NCBI RefSeq assembly: GCF_029269825.1
Contig: NZ_JARJHU010000001.1
Span: forward strand, 434,001-498,000
Reading direction: 5' to 3'
DNA from: Pedobacter sp. JY14-1
GTDB taxonomy: Bacteria > Bacteroidota > Bacteroidia > Sphingobacteriales > Sphingobacteriaceae
Length of the DNA: 64,000 nucleotides
This document shows positions 1-9,431 of this stretch, piece after piece. Under the pieces are notes generated by a model. That model was given only the letters and a program-made list of their open reading frames with translations. It was not told the origin of the DNA and did not search any database. Every line of letters begins with the position of its first letter. The first letter of the stretch is position 1. The translations under genes and the position numbers were made by a program.

Positions 1-126
1 TTCACCTCCTTTTTTTCCGTTCATATCTCCAAATTTAATCCGTTCTATAAACAGGCATTTACCTCAAATGGTTCATTTTATTTGACTGCGGCTATCAAAA
101 ACCTTACTTTGGAACCTTTTCAGCTT

Positions 127-987
127 ATGCACATTTCAGTCACCAATTCCTGCGAGGTACAGCCCCACGAAAAAACGGTCAGTATACTTGGCTGCGGATG
201 GTTCGGTTTTGCACTTGCCAAAGCCTTGATCAAGGATGGCTTCCAGGTCTATGGATCCACTACAACGCCAGAGAAGGCAGAAAGACTCGAAACAGAAGGC
301 ATAAAGCCGTTCGTGATCCTGTCGACTCGGGAAGGAATTTCAGAAAGCGGGGATTTTTTTGACGCTAGTGTACTCATCATTGCTATTCCACCTGGAAGAA
401 AGCCGGAAAGCACTGCGCAATATCCGGAAAAGATCAGCAGTATACGGGATGCCGCACTCAACGGCCTTGTAAGGAAGCTTATTTTTATCAGCTCAACTTC
501 AGTATACGGCGACCTCAATGTTGAGTTTTCTGAAAAAGACCCGCCCAGTCCTGAAACGGCGTCCGGGCAATCCATGGTGAAAGCCGAAAATATATTGCAG
601 CAATCCCCACTGCAGACGACGGTGATCCGTTTTGCGGGGCTCGTAGGCCCCGGACGTGACCCGGGAAGATTTTTTGCAGGCAAAACCAACATACCCAATG
701 GCCGCGCACCGGTAAACCTGATTCATCTTGACGATTGCGTAGGTCTTACTCAGGCTGTCATCAGCAACCAGCTCTTCGGACATACATTCAATGCCGTTGC
801 CCCTCATCATCCTTCTAAACAAGAATTTTACACTCAGGCAACCAACAATTCACGACTTAGTCCGGCCCATTTTATCGATGAGCTTTCTGTCTGGAAGAAG
901 GTCGCTACCAACAGGATACCAGACCCCTTACCGTACAATTTCAAAGTGGCTGACTGGAACGACTGGCTATCAGCCGGAAAATTGTAG
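127..987 (+). CDS. NAD(P)-dependent epimerase/dehydratase-like protein
   Basis: An extended SDR-type Rossmann protein of about 286 residues. Near the N-terminus the dinucleotide-binding loop reads ILGCGWFG (GxGxxG type), and the later SSTSVYGD stretch resembles the Ser/Tyr active-site region of NAD-dependent epimerases; a GRDPGRFFAGK segment follows. The substrate cannot be read from the sequence; the closest general description is the YeeZ-like group of sugar-nucleotide epimerase relatives. The frame extends up to a TTG at 82, but the ATG at 127 is the more likely start because the residues before it carry no recognisable fold element. It lies 64 bp upstream of the beta-CASP nuclease on the same strand. 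Confidence 0.75.
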   Translation: MHISVTNSCEVQPHEKTVSILGCGWFGFALAKALIKDGFQVYGSTTTPEKAERLETEGIKPFVILSTREGISESGDFFDASVLIIAIPPGRKPESTAQYPEKISSIRDAALNGLVRKLIFISSTSVYGDLNVEFSEKDPPSPETASGQSMVKAENILQQSPLQTTVIRFAGLVGPGRDPGRFFAGKTNIPNGRAPVNLIHLDDCVGLTQAVISNQLFGHTFNAVAPHHPSKQEFYTQATNNSRLSPAHFIDELSVWKKVATNRIPDPLPYNFKVADWNDWLSAGKL

Positions 988-1051
988 CACGCCGCTGACG
1001 GTACAAGCGGTAAAAAATAATAACTTCGCCAGCTATTTTGACTGATCAAAT

Positions 1052-2440
1052 ATGAAGTTGACCATTTGGGGAGCTGCGCAGCAGGTAACAGGCAGCATGC
1101 ATTTGTTGCAGCTGGACAACTACAATATCCTCATCGATTGCGGGTTGGATTATGAAAAAGGAACCTTCCAGGAGGAAAATCAATATTTTCCCTTTGACCC
1201 TGAAAGTATTGACGTCGTCATTCTTACTCATGCACATATTGACCATACCGGCAATCTGCCTACGCTGGTCAGGATGGGTTTTGAGGGACAGGTGCTTTGC
1301 ACTCCGCCTACAGCTGATCTCACTGAACTTCTGCTTCATGACTCCGTAAACGTCTTCCTGGGGAAACAACAGGCCAAAGGGCCCAGAGGCAGGAGACACC
1401 GCAAAGGACCAGAGCCGCTTTACCTTCAGAAACATGTCAATGATACCGTGGATCGTTTTGTGACCATCAGTTTTCATAAGCCTTTCCAGTTAAATGAAAA
1501 TATCAGTGTCACATTTATTCCTATGGGTCATTTGCTTGGCGCAGCGGCCGTGGTGCTGGAGGTCACAGAAGAAGGCAAGACTAAAAAGATTGCCTTTACG
1601 GGGGATATCGGAAGAAAGAACTATCCGGTACTTTCCGATCCTGAAATAATCCCTCCTGTTGACTACCTCGTTTGCGAATCTACCTACGGCGGAAAATTTC
1701 ACGCTGATCAGGGAAATATAGCGGAAAAGCTAAGTGCCATCATTGACGAAACCTGCATACGTTTTCCCGGCAGGCTCATCATTCCCGCATTCAGTATCGG
1801 CAGGACCCAGGCATTGGTATACACCCTGAATAAAATTTTCAGTTCCGGCATGCTCCCGCCCGTTAAGGTCTTTGTCGATAGCCCGCTTGCCAGTTTTGCT
1901 ACTGACGTCTACCGCCGTCACCAACACCTGCTGAGCGAAGAATCCAGAGCGTTTTACCAGAGAAACGGTGATGAATTTGAGTTCAACGGACTTGATTACG
2001 TTCAGGACAAGAAGGAAAGCGCAACCATATCCAATTATCACGAGCCCTGCATCATTATTTCATCGGCGGGCATGCTGGAAGGTGGCCGCATCCAGGACCA
2101 TCTTTACTACAACATCCAGAATTATTATTGCACGATCCTGTTCATCGGCTACTGTGCAAAAGGTACCCTGGGCGACCGGCTGCTTCGGGGTGATCCCATT
2201 GTCAGACTAAGGAACCGTGACCTCATGGTCTATGCGACCATAAGAAAAACCGATCTGCTGAGTGGTCATGGCGACCATGAAGACCTGATGTCCGTTGTTC
2301 GCCAGCAAGATGCAGCTACTTTGAAGCGGGTTGTACTTGTGCATGGCGAGACCAGCAGGATGACTGCCTTCAAAGCTGCGCTGGAAGCTGAAAATTACAC
2401 GGTAACCATACCTGAAAAAGGTGAGACCTACGAACTTTAG
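1052..2440 (+). CDS. beta-CASP metallo-beta-lactamase-fold RNA nuclease
   Basis: A 462-residue zinc-dependent RNA nuclease of the CPSF/YSH1 (MBL-fold exoribonuclease) family. The signature H60-x-H62-x-D64-H65 (THAHIDHTG) is intact. Later metal-ligand regions are visible (PMGHLLGAA, FTGDIG), as is the beta-CASP insert (PAFSIGRTQ, VDSPLA) and a C-terminal RMMBL-type segment (LSGHGDHEDL, LVHGE). Family members cleave or trim RNA in the cytoplasm; which substrate is used here is not evident. Length is typical for bacterial members. The assignment to the family is firm, the exact role is inference. Confidence 0.9.
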   Translation: MKLTIWGAAQQVTGSMHLLQLDNYNILIDCGLDYEKGTFQEENQYFPFDPESIDVVILTHAHIDHTGNLPTLVRMGFEGQVLCTPPTADLTELLLHDSVNVFLGKQQAKGPRGRRHRKGPEPLYLQKHVNDTVDRFVTISFHKPFQLNENISVTFIPMGHLLGAAAVVLEVTEEGKTKKIAFTGDIGRKNYPVLSDPEIIPPVDYLVCESTYGGKFHADQGNIAEKLSAIIDETCIRFPGRLIIPAFSIGRTQALVYTLNKIFSSGMLPPVKVFVDSPLASFATDVYRRHQHLLSEESRAFYQRNGDEFEFNGLDYVQDKKESATISNYHEPCIIISSAGMLEGGRIQDHLYYNIQNYYCTILFIGYCAKGTLGDRLLRGDPIVRLRNRDLMVYATIRKTDLLSGHGDHEDLMSVVRQQDAATLKRVVLVHGETSRMTAFKAALEAENYTVTIPEKGETYEL

Positions 2441-2666
2441 TGCCGCGATTTACAGCCAAATTGTAGCAAATACCATACACTTTTTAAACCTCAGAAAGGC
2501 CGGGCCATTTCATAAACCGATTTGTGCAAAAACCATCTTTAAGCCCTGACTAACAAACACTTTGTGGTCAGAAAAAAAATTGGCACGTCCGGTTTGGCAG
2601 GATTATTTCGTGGTTAGATGTATCTGGCAAATTAAACCCAGAGCTAAAACATCTAACTCAGAAAAA

Positions 2667-3977
2667 ATGAAATCGAAAATTACAAAGGCACTGATGCTGA
2701 CTGCCCTGACGGGATTAACCGCACAGTCATTTGCCCAGGAGGCAGATTCTCAAACCGGTGACAAGTTCGCAAAGAAATACTTCCGCACCTGGTCTATCGG
2801 ACTCAATGGTGGTATGCTTACCCACTATACGCCATTCAACGGCAGAAATAATGGTGATTTCAGCACACCTTACGAAGACTGGGGTTACGGCGGCTACATC
2901 AAAAAGCAAATCGTTCCAGGCTTTGGTATCCAGGCAGACTTTCTTGCCGGTAAGGTAAGAGGCGGAAGGCCTAATGCCGTACCAGGAAGCGCAGCCACCT
3001 TTACGTCGAGGATTGACTGGTCTGCAGCCATTAGCGGTAACTTCACACTGGCTAACATGAGTCTCAACCAGAAACGAAACATCCTGTCGCCTTATCTGAC
3101 TGCGGGTGCCGGTTATATGTCTTCATCGGCCAATACCGACGCACCTAACGGAGCCAACACCCGGTACAAGGAAAACTGGTTCATTCCGATCGGCGCTGGT
3201 TTCAAGTTCGGTATATCCAAAGGTGTGAACATCGACCTCGGCTACCAGGTTAACTTTGTTAAAGCAAACGACTTTGACGGTGTAGCCAGCGCAGCCAACG
3301 ACCGTTTCTCTTACGCTCATGCAGGTGTAGAGATCGCTTTAGGCAGAAAAGGAACCTCGCAATTGCAAAACTATAGCGCCGTAGCGGCCATCCGTGAAGA
3401 GGCCGCAGAAGAAAGCGCTGAACTGCGCAGGGCACTTTCATCAGCAGAAGAAAATGCAAGACGTGATAAGGAAGAACTGATGAAGCAACTTGCTGATGAC
3501 GACGGAGATGGCGTGGCCAATAAATATGACAAATGTCCGGGAACTGCTCCGAACACCGTTGTTGATGGTTCAGGATGTCCTTTGAAAACACCTTCGCCAG
3601 TGATCCAGGAAAAAGTGATCATTACCGAAGCTGACCGTAAAGTGGTTGACGAGGCCATCAAAAACCTGGAATTCGACCTTGGAAAAGCAACCATCAGATC
3701 AACTTCATACCCAACACTCGACAAGGTAGCTGAACTGCTGGTACAGAAAAACTTCAGCCTGAAACTCGCCGGCCACACCGATAATACGGGTTCTATGGCA
3801 CTCAACCTGAGGTTGTCAAAAGACAGGGCAGAATCAGTGAAAGCCTACCTGGTATCTCAGGGTGCTAACCCCTCACGTATCGAAGCAACAGGTTACGGAC
3901 CGAACCAGCCTATTGCATCTAATAAAACTGCAGAGGGCCGTCAGAAAAACAGGCGTGTAGAGTTTACCTTATTCTAA
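2667..3977 (+). CDS. OmpA-family outer membrane protein with thrombospondin type-3 calcium motif
   Basis: A 436-residue envelope protein. The start at the ATG of MKSKITKAL is preferred over an upstream TTG at 2562 because a clear signal peptide (cleavage after QSFAQ) begins there. An N-terminal outer-membrane beta-barrel of about 200 residues is followed by an Ala/Glu-rich helical linker, one Asp-rich thrombospondin type-3 calcium-binding motif (DDDGDGVANKYDKCP) and a C-terminal OmpA domain that binds peptidoglycan (LAGHTDNTGS, NRRVEF). It probably anchors the outer membrane to the cell wall. A strong hairpin terminator follows at 3999. Confidence 0.92.
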   Translation: MKSKITKALMLTALTGLTAQSFAQEADSQTGDKFAKKYFRTWSIGLNGGMLTHYTPFNGRNNGDFSTPYEDWGYGGYIKKQIVPGFGIQADFLAGKVRGGRPNAVPGSAATFTSRIDWSAAISGNFTLANMSLNQKRNILSPYLTAGAGYMSSSANTDAPNGANTRYKENWFIPIGAGFKFGISKGVNIDLGYQVNFVKANDFDGVASAANDRFSYAHAGVEIALGRKGTSQLQNYSAVAAIREEAAEESAELRRALSSAEENARRDKEELMKQLADDDGDGVANKYDKCPGTAPNTVVDGSGCPLKTPSPVIQEKVIITEADRKVVDEAIKNLEFDLGKATIRSTSYPTLDKVAELLVQKNFSLKLAGHTDNTGSMALNLRLSKDRAESVKAYLVSQGANPSRIEATGYGPNQPIASNKTAEGRQKNRRVEFTLF

Positions 3978-3998
3978 ACCGGCGCACGATGAAACCTG

Positions 3999-4029
3999 AA
4001 AAGGCCGCCTCTTATGAGGTGGCCTTTTT
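3999..4029 (+). terminator. Rho-independent terminator shared by convergent ompA-like and terC genes
   Basis: A 13-bp stem (3999-4011 with 4016-4028, one G-T pair) closes a TTAT loop, followed by a T run. It lies just after the OmpA-family gene. Read on the other strand it also ends the terC gene, whose TAA stop codon (4012-4014) lies inside the loop. The minus-strand U tract is only four bases long, so termination in that direction may be weaker. Confidence 0.9.
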
Positions 4030-4998
4030 CTTTGCTACCACTAGTGAAGCAACTACCGAGACAAGCAGTACCCCACCTACAATGGAAAGCGATATGGGTG
4101 AAGAAACATGATAGAACGGGGAAATGACCATCTTCAGTCCGATAAAGGACAGTATGACCGCCAGCCCGTACTTCAGCAAGCTGAACATATGGATAAAATT
4201 GGCCAGCAGAAAATACAGTGCCCTTAACCCAAGGATCGCAAAAATATTTGAAGTGTACAGGATAAAGGGATCATCGGGCGCTATGGCAAAAATAGCGGGA
4301 ATGGAATCTACCGCGAATAGGACATCGGTAAATTCGATCACCCCGACCACGACCAGCAACGGTGTAGCCATTTTAACCCCATTTTCCACCGTAAAGAATT
4401 TTCCGCCGTCAAAATTCCTGCTTACCTTGAAGAAACGGTAAATGATCCTCGCACCGGCGCTTTTAGTGAAATCCTTTTCTCCCTCCTGTGATTCATCGTC
4501 GAATGCAGACCTGATTCCTGCATAGACCAGGAACAACCCGAAAAGCAGCAATACCAGGTTGATGCGTATGTGGTGTCCCCACAGCTCAGTTTCCGGCAGG
4601 TAAGTCAGGTTGATCAGCTCCACCCCTGCAAAGATGAATATGGCCCTGAAGATCAAAGCTCCGATGATGCCCCAGAACAATACCTTATGATGAAGTTCCA
4701 GTGGTACATTGAAAAAGCCGAATACCAGTATGAATACGAAGAGGTTGTCTACTGAAAGCGCCTTTTCAATCCAGTAGGCAGACTGGAACTGGGTAAACTT
4801 ATCGAACCCGGAAACATGCCAGACGACCAGGCTGAATCCCATAGATAAGGTAATCCATACGACAGACCAGATTGCAGCTTCCCTGCTGCTTACCACATGT
4901 GCCTTTTTATTAAATACACCCAAGTCCAGCAGCAGCATGACCACCACCAAAACCGCAAACCCGGTAAGCACACCGGGATGGTTAATCAGTTTATCCAT
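4012..4998 (-). CDS. TerC/Alx-family integral membrane protein
   Basis: A 328-residue polytopic inner-membrane protein of the TerC family. The hallmark motif EKALSVDNLFVF and a second acidic membrane segment (FTDVLFAVDSIPAIFAI) are both present. About eight or nine hydrophobic segments can be counted. Relatives such as Alx and MeeF have been tied to manganese export; the older tellurium-resistance name does not establish function. No yybP-ykoY manganese riboswitch is evident in the 114-bp upstream gap. The stop codon is embedded in the terminator hairpin shared with the OmpA-family gene. Confidence 0.9.
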   Translation of the reverse strand: MDKLINHPGVLTGFAVLVVVMLLLDLGVFNKKAHVVSSREAAIWSVVWITLSMGFSLVVWHVSGFDKFTQFQSAYWIEKALSVDNLFVFILVFGFFNVPLELHHKVLFWGIIGALIFRAIFIFAGVELINLTYLPETELWGHHIRINLVLLLFGLFLVYAGIRSAFDDESQEGEKDFTKSAGARIIYRFFKVSRNFDGGKFFTVENGVKMATPLLVVVGVIEFTDVLFAVDSIPAIFAIAPDDPFILYTSNIFAILGLRALYFLLANFIHMFSLLKYGLAVILSFIGLKMVISPFYHVSSPISLSIVGGVLLVSVVASLVVAKKKATS

Positions 4999-5071
4999 TT
5001 ATTCTGTCAAGTCGTAAACAGAGCGCGCATAAAAATGCTAAAAAAGATCAGTTCCGCAAAACTATGACCGC

Positions 5072-5079
5072 TATATTTG
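5072..5079 (+). promoter_or_regulatory. Bacteroidota -7 box for the Bcr/CflA exporter gene
   Basis: TATATTTG matches the phylum's TAnnTTTG -7 consensus exactly, 33 bp before the ATG. A good -33 TTTG is not seen. Confidence 0.5.
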
Positions 5080-5112
5080 CGGGCGTAAACATACACTACC
5101 GCAACACACCGC

Positions 5113-6342
5113 ATGACCCGTCAACGTTATATTTTCCTGATCCTTATCCTGGGTTCCTTAACGGCACTAAGTCCGTTCTCCATCGACATGTACCTGCCAG
5201 GCTTTAAAGCCATAGCCAGCGACCTGGGTACTACCGAAAACCATATTGCCCTTTCGCTGTCCAGTTTCTTCATTGGCATTTCTGGTGGTCAGCTACTTTA
5301 TGGCCCGCTCCTGGACCGTTTCGGCCGCAAGAAACCACTGTATCTCGGCTTGCTCGTCTATATCCTCGCCTCCTTATTTTGTGCATTCGTTACAGATGCG
5401 GATACCTTCATCTGGCTCAGACTGGTGCAGGCCATAGGCAGTTGTGCCGCAGGTGTAGCTTCCATCACCATGGTACGCGACCTGTTTCCCGTAGCGGAGA
5501 ACGCAAAGGTCTTTGCCCTGCTCATGCTCGTACTCGGTGCTTCTCCCATGGTAGCGCCTACACTCGGGGGCTATATCACTGTAGCCTTCGGCTGGCATAC
5601 TATCTTTCTCGTATTGGCAGGACTGGGCCTTTTCAATCTGCTGTCCAGTTGGTTATGGTTGCCGAAGGGTGCCGAACCCGACACCAGCCTTTCCTTAAAG
5701 CCTAAACCCATTATCAGCAATTTCTGGAATGTACTGCGTGAGCCCCAGTTCTATACCTATGCGTTTACCGGTGCCCTTGCCTTTGCCGGTCTGTTTGTCT
5801 ATGTGAGTGGTTCCCCCATCCTGTTCCTTTCCATTTTTAAGGTCAGGGAAGAGACTTACGGGTGGATATTTGCAGGCCTGTCTGTGGGTTTCATCGGGGC
5901 CAGTAACCTCAATACATTACTGCTCAGGAGATACACCAGCGAACAGCTGATCTACGCAGCGCTAACGGGCCAGGTGCTATCCGCGGTGATATTCCTTATT
6001 GGCAGTTATAATGGCTGGTTCGGACTTGCAGGCGCACTGGTCATGCTCTTTCTTTTTCTCAGTTGCCTCGGACTGGCCAATCCCAATGCCGCAGCGCTTT
6101 CCCTGGCCCCCTTTACCCGCAATGCCGGCAGCGCCTCATCACTTATGGGTGCATTTCAGATGGCGACAGGGGCAGTAGCTTCTTCATTCATTGGCTTTTT
6201 CAAACAGACCTCGGCAGTCCCGATGGTAGCCATCATGACCATTACCGCCACACTTGCACTCCTCGTGCTCCATTTTGGCCGTAAGACTATTCGCCACAAG
6301 GTAGATGTGCCTGCCGGCCAAGGTGCAGCGGCAATACACTGA
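5113..6342 (+). CDS. Bcr/CflA-type MFS drug exporter
   Basis: A 409-residue, 12-TM major facilitator of the Bcr/CflA subfamily (drug:proton antiport across the inner membrane). The N-terminal segment with SPFSIDMYLPGF is characteristic of this group. The loop 2-3 signature is GPLLDRFGRKKPL. Substrates of relatives include bicyclomycin and other small drugs, but the natural substrate here is unknown. It diverges from terC across a 114-bp gap that holds a good -7 box. The next gene, a penicillin-recognising serine hydrolase, begins 122 bp downstream behind its own palindromic site. Confidence 0.9.
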   Translation: MTRQRYIFLILILGSLTALSPFSIDMYLPGFKAIASDLGTTENHIALSLSSFFIGISGGQLLYGPLLDRFGRKKPLYLGLLVYILASLFCAFVTDADTFIWLRLVQAIGSCAAGVASITMVRDLFPVAENAKVFALLMLVLGASPMVAPTLGGYITVAFGWHTIFLVLAGLGLFNLLSSWLWLPKGAEPDTSLSLKPKPIISNFWNVLREPQFYTYAFTGALAFAGLFVYVSGSPILFLSIFKVREETYGWIFAGLSVGFIGASNLNTLLLRRYTSEQLIYAALTGQVLSAVIFLIGSYNGWFGLAGALVMLFLFLSCLGLANPNAAALSLAPFTRNAGSASSLMGAFQMATGAVASSFIGFFKQTSAVPMVAIMTITATLALLVLHFGRKTIRHKVDVPAGQGAAAIH

Positions 6343-6395
6343 AAAACAATGACTAAGCTGTATTATTTTAGCTCACCTGCACATGCATGAAATGG

Positions 6396-6417
6396 ATATA
6401 CGAATAAATTCGTATAT
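6396..6417. promoter_or_regulatory. 22-bp perfect inverted repeat overlapping a promoter-like element
   Basis: ATATACGAA and TTCGTATAT face each other across a 4-bp TAAA spacer, 47 bp before the serine hydrolase ATG. The right arm overlaps TATATTTA (6413-6420), a seven-of-eight match to the TAnnTTTG -7 box. The position suits a repressor operator. No T run follows, so a terminator is unlikely. Confidence 0.5.
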
Positions 6418-6464
6418 TTATGTAACTGACGATTGTCGCGGGTCTATCATTAAAAAGTACAATA

Positions 6465-7967
6465 ATGAAATATTATGCCCGCCTTTCGGTCTTGTTATTA
6501 CTAATGTGCCCAGTCGTCATACTGACACCTGCCAGTGGACAACCTACCGTTGCCCGGATAGATACCTTTTTGAATAATCTTAATGCTGACCACAACATCA
6601 ATGGCAATGTGCTGGTTGCGCAGGAAGGCAGGATTCTGTATGAAAAGGCATTTGGATTTGCGGATGCTGCATCAGGCAAGACGAATAACCCGGATACCCG
6701 TTTTGTGATGGCCTCAGTATCTAAGCCTGTGACTGCCGTGGCTGTCTTTCAACTCATTGAAAGAGGTAAGTTATCGCTTGATGCCAGGGTGGCGCGCTAC
6801 CTGAGCGATTTTCCGTATCCGGATATCACTGTGCGGCATTTACTGGCCCACACGTCCGGCTTACCAAATACCGAAGAACTGTTCAGTATACTTCTGGCAG
6901 CACATCCGGAAAGGCTTTTTGTAAATAAAGACATCATTCCGGCATTGAGGGCATATGGTAAACCCGCTCATTTTAAGGCCGGGGATCAGTTTGAATACAG
7001 CAATACCAATTATAGTCTATTGGCACTGCTTATCGAGAAGCAGAGCGGGCGTACCTTCAGAGACTATATGAGCCGATTTGTGTTCAAGCCCGCAGGGATG
7101 AACAGCACGGAAATTCTCGAACCGGATTTTAAATACAGACCCGGCTTCGCTCATAAGTACGACCGCCCGGTACATTACCTGGATACGCTCCGGCCGATTG
7201 AATCAGTGAAGGAGTTGCATAAGTTCACATACAATTGGGTAGGTTTCCAGGGGCCAGGCAATATGGCCAGTACGATCCACGATATGCTGGCATTTGACCA
7301 GGGGCTGTATGCAGGCAAGCTGGTGTCCGGGCAAAGCATGAAGCAGATGTTTACCCCGAACCGCTTGAATGACGGGAGTATCCCCTACCGGCGTTCAGGT
7401 ATTGATGAGGCGGCATACGGCCTGGGCTGGTATATTTTCAAAGATACCGCCGGTGGCAAAGTCGTCTGGCACAGCGGCGGTATTCCAGGTATGAATACCT
7501 TCATACTGCGCAACCTTGACAAAAAGCAGTTCATTACAGTAACCGACAATGCGCAAAATGGCCCGGTTGCTCCGGAATTGTATATTCTGCTCAGCAGTAA
7601 ACCGTTTGGCAGGCCCCGGTCATTGGCAAAACTGTATGTAAATGCTTTGGTATACCAGGGCGCGAACTACGCGGCAGCAGTGTTGGGCGAGCACCGTTTG
7701 GATCCGGGATTTGGCCTGAGTGAGGGTGAACTGAATTTTTTTGGACTGGAACTCATGGAGAACGGCAAGCTGCCTTTGGCGCTGGAAGTGTTTAAGACCA
7801 GCACCATGCTTTTTCCAAAAAGCTTCAATGTCTTTGACAGCTACGGAGAAGCCTTGATGAAGGCAGGAAAAAAAGCGGAGGCGATCTTGATGTACCGAAG
7901 ATCGCTGGAGTTAAACCCGGCTAACGAAGGCGGCAAAAAAGCCCTGCGCCAATTGGTATCGGAGTGA
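6465..7967 (+). CDS. secreted class-C-beta-lactamase-like serine hydrolase with C-terminal TPR
   Basis: A 500-residue exported protein with a signal peptide ending near TPASGQ. The penicillin-binding/beta-lactamase fold is shown by S84-V-S-K87 (SxxK), Y178-S-N180 (YxN) and a HSGG motif near residue 340 in place of KTG. The last ~80 residues form tetratricopeptide-like helices (FNVFDSYGEALMKAGK, AILMYRRSLELNP). Members act as D-amino-acid peptidases or esterases in the periplasm; true beta-lactamase activity cannot be assumed. Expression is probably controlled through the palindrome just upstream. Confidence 0.88.
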   Translation: MKYYARLSVLLLLMCPVVILTPASGQPTVARIDTFLNNLNADHNINGNVLVAQEGRILYEKAFGFADAASGKTNNPDTRFVMASVSKPVTAVAVFQLIERGKLSLDARVARYLSDFPYPDITVRHLLAHTSGLPNTEELFSILLAAHPERLFVNKDIIPALRAYGKPAHFKAGDQFEYSNTNYSLLALLIEKQSGRTFRDYMSRFVFKPAGMNSTEILEPDFKYRPGFAHKYDRPVHYLDTLRPIESVKELHKFTYNWVGFQGPGNMASTIHDMLAFDQGLYAGKLVSGQSMKQMFTPNRLNDGSIPYRRSGIDEAAYGLGWYIFKDTAGGKVVWHSGGIPGMNTFILRNLDKKQFITVTDNAQNGPVAPELYILLSSKPFGRPRSLAKLYVNALVYQGANYAAAVLGEHRLDPGFGLSEGELNFFGLELMENGKLPLALEVFKTSTMLFPKSFNVFDSYGEALMKAGKKAEAILMYRRSLELNPANEGGKKALRQLVSE

Positions 7968-8084
7968 TCTCTTTCCTTAACCCATGGCTGCCGTACCGAC
8001 ACCGCTACTTCAGTCTTTTCGGGCTCGTCGCAATACAAAAGCTAGAAAACACTAACTTAGGATAACAAACTAAATTAAGCCGAT

Positions 8085-9311
8085 ATGATCAAGGTCTTCA
8101 GGCATATTACTATCTTTTTACTACTGTTCCCGGTAATCGCCTGCGGACAGGATTTTGACAGCAGCGGAATTTCCAGGGAAAGCCTGAAATATTATCTCAG
8201 ACGTGCAGTAACCATGGCGGAGTTTCTCGCCACAGACCCCTACGCTAACGACGGGCCATATCCGTACAAAGATGACGATATCAGGCTCATACATAATACT
8301 GGCGCTAAATTCATCGGCCGCGCCATATACCGCTGGGGAAAGGAAGCGACTCTGGCCAATCCTGATTTTCTTGACAAAGCAAGGGCGCTGATCAGGAAGG
8401 TGCACGATAAAGACCCGGAAGTTATCTTTCAGGCGGCGGTATTCGAATGCATTACGCCCCAGGTTAACCAGTTGTCGGTACCGGGCTGGGCATTCCGGGC
8501 TATGGATAGGCCCGTGGAGCAACGGAACTTCAACTACGATGACATGCTTAATCTCAATGGTAAAATGGTAGGCCACTGGGGCCGGGGCGCCAGTGTACCG
8601 GACATTACCCGACCGGAAGCACAGCTCTGGTTGATGTATCTCTGCGGGCTGTACATGGACCTTGGCTGTGAGGCGCTGCATCTGGGACAGGTGGAACTAA
8701 TGGGAATGAACGATCCGGGACTCAGGACATGGAATTTGTTTATCGGAAAGGTAAGGTCACTGGCAAAGATGCATGCGGCACGTCATTGGGTGTTACTGGA
8801 CGCACATACCCCGAAGGGAGGAATGGTCATTGATGGTAAAAGTATGCTTGACTTTAATTCATTTCCGCTCCGGATCAGGGAAGTGCCTGATAAACAGATG
8901 GATGGTATTCTGGAAGTTGGTTACCTGGATGCTATCTTCAAACGCAGTATGCCTGGTGTCACTCCCAGCGGCTGGAGCTGTGATGAACTCCCTTATCTGG
9001 TAGAACTGGACAATTTTGGTATTAGTGATAAACCTGGCATTGCCAACATCAGTTCCCATTTTATCTGGGGTTACGATGAGATCAGCTGGTTCTACCTGCT
9101 GCCGGAAAAGAAAAAAAAGAGCTGGCTGCGCTATGCCCATCAATGGGTGGCGGCACACGACAATACTGGCTGGCTGCAAATGCCCGTATCCAGGATCATC
9201 ACTGTTCCGGGTGTAGCACCCGGGACACGTTACCGCGGCAATACCAGGTCCGGATCATGTCCTGAAGGAGCCAACGTAGAAAAGACCATAAAAGAGCTTT
9301 GGGCCAATTAA
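8085..9311 (+). CDS. exported lipoprotein of unknown function, possibly a TIM-barrel hydrolase
   Basis: A 408-residue protein I cannot place in a named family. It opens with a signal peptide whose VIAC20 fits a lipobox, so it may be anchored to a membrane. Acidic residues occur in segments like those at barrel strand ends: GQVE204LMG and LVE307LDNFG, as in retaining glycoside hydrolases. Many Trp/His/Asp residues are present (GHWGRGASVPD, LLDAHTPKG). A glycosidase-like role is an inference from this pattern only. The gene stands alone between the serine hydrolase and the SDR. Confidence 0.6.
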   Translation: MIKVFRHITIFLLLFPVIACGQDFDSSGISRESLKYYLRRAVTMAEFLATDPYANDGPYPYKDDDIRLIHNTGAKFIGRAIYRWGKEATLANPDFLDKARALIRKVHDKDPEVIFQAAVFECITPQVNQLSVPGWAFRAMDRPVEQRNFNYDDMLNLNGKMVGHWGRGASVPDITRPEAQLWLMYLCGLYMDLGCEALHLGQVELMGMNDPGLRTWNLFIGKVRSLAKMHAARHWVLLDAHTPKGGMVIDGKSMLDFNSFPLRIREVPDKQMDGILEVGYLDAIFKRSMPGVTPSGWSCDELPYLVELDNFGISDKPGIANISSHFIWGYDEISWFYLLPEKKKKSWLRYAHQWVAAHDNTGWLQMPVSRIITVPGVAPGTRYRGNTRSGSCPEGANVEKTIKELWAN

Positions 9312-9431
9312 TTACGGAAACAAGTATTCTCCTCCAAAACCGCTTTGGCCTTTCATTGTTCTCTTGTTACCAAGGGCGTACCGATGTCCTTAAATAACGG
9401 TGAACATCTTGAACCTATAAAAACAATACCT

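Noticed and set aside
4999-5112. Possible manganese (yybP-ykoY) riboswitch upstream of terC
   Set aside because: The conserved loop motifs of that riboswitch are not present in the gap on the minus strand.
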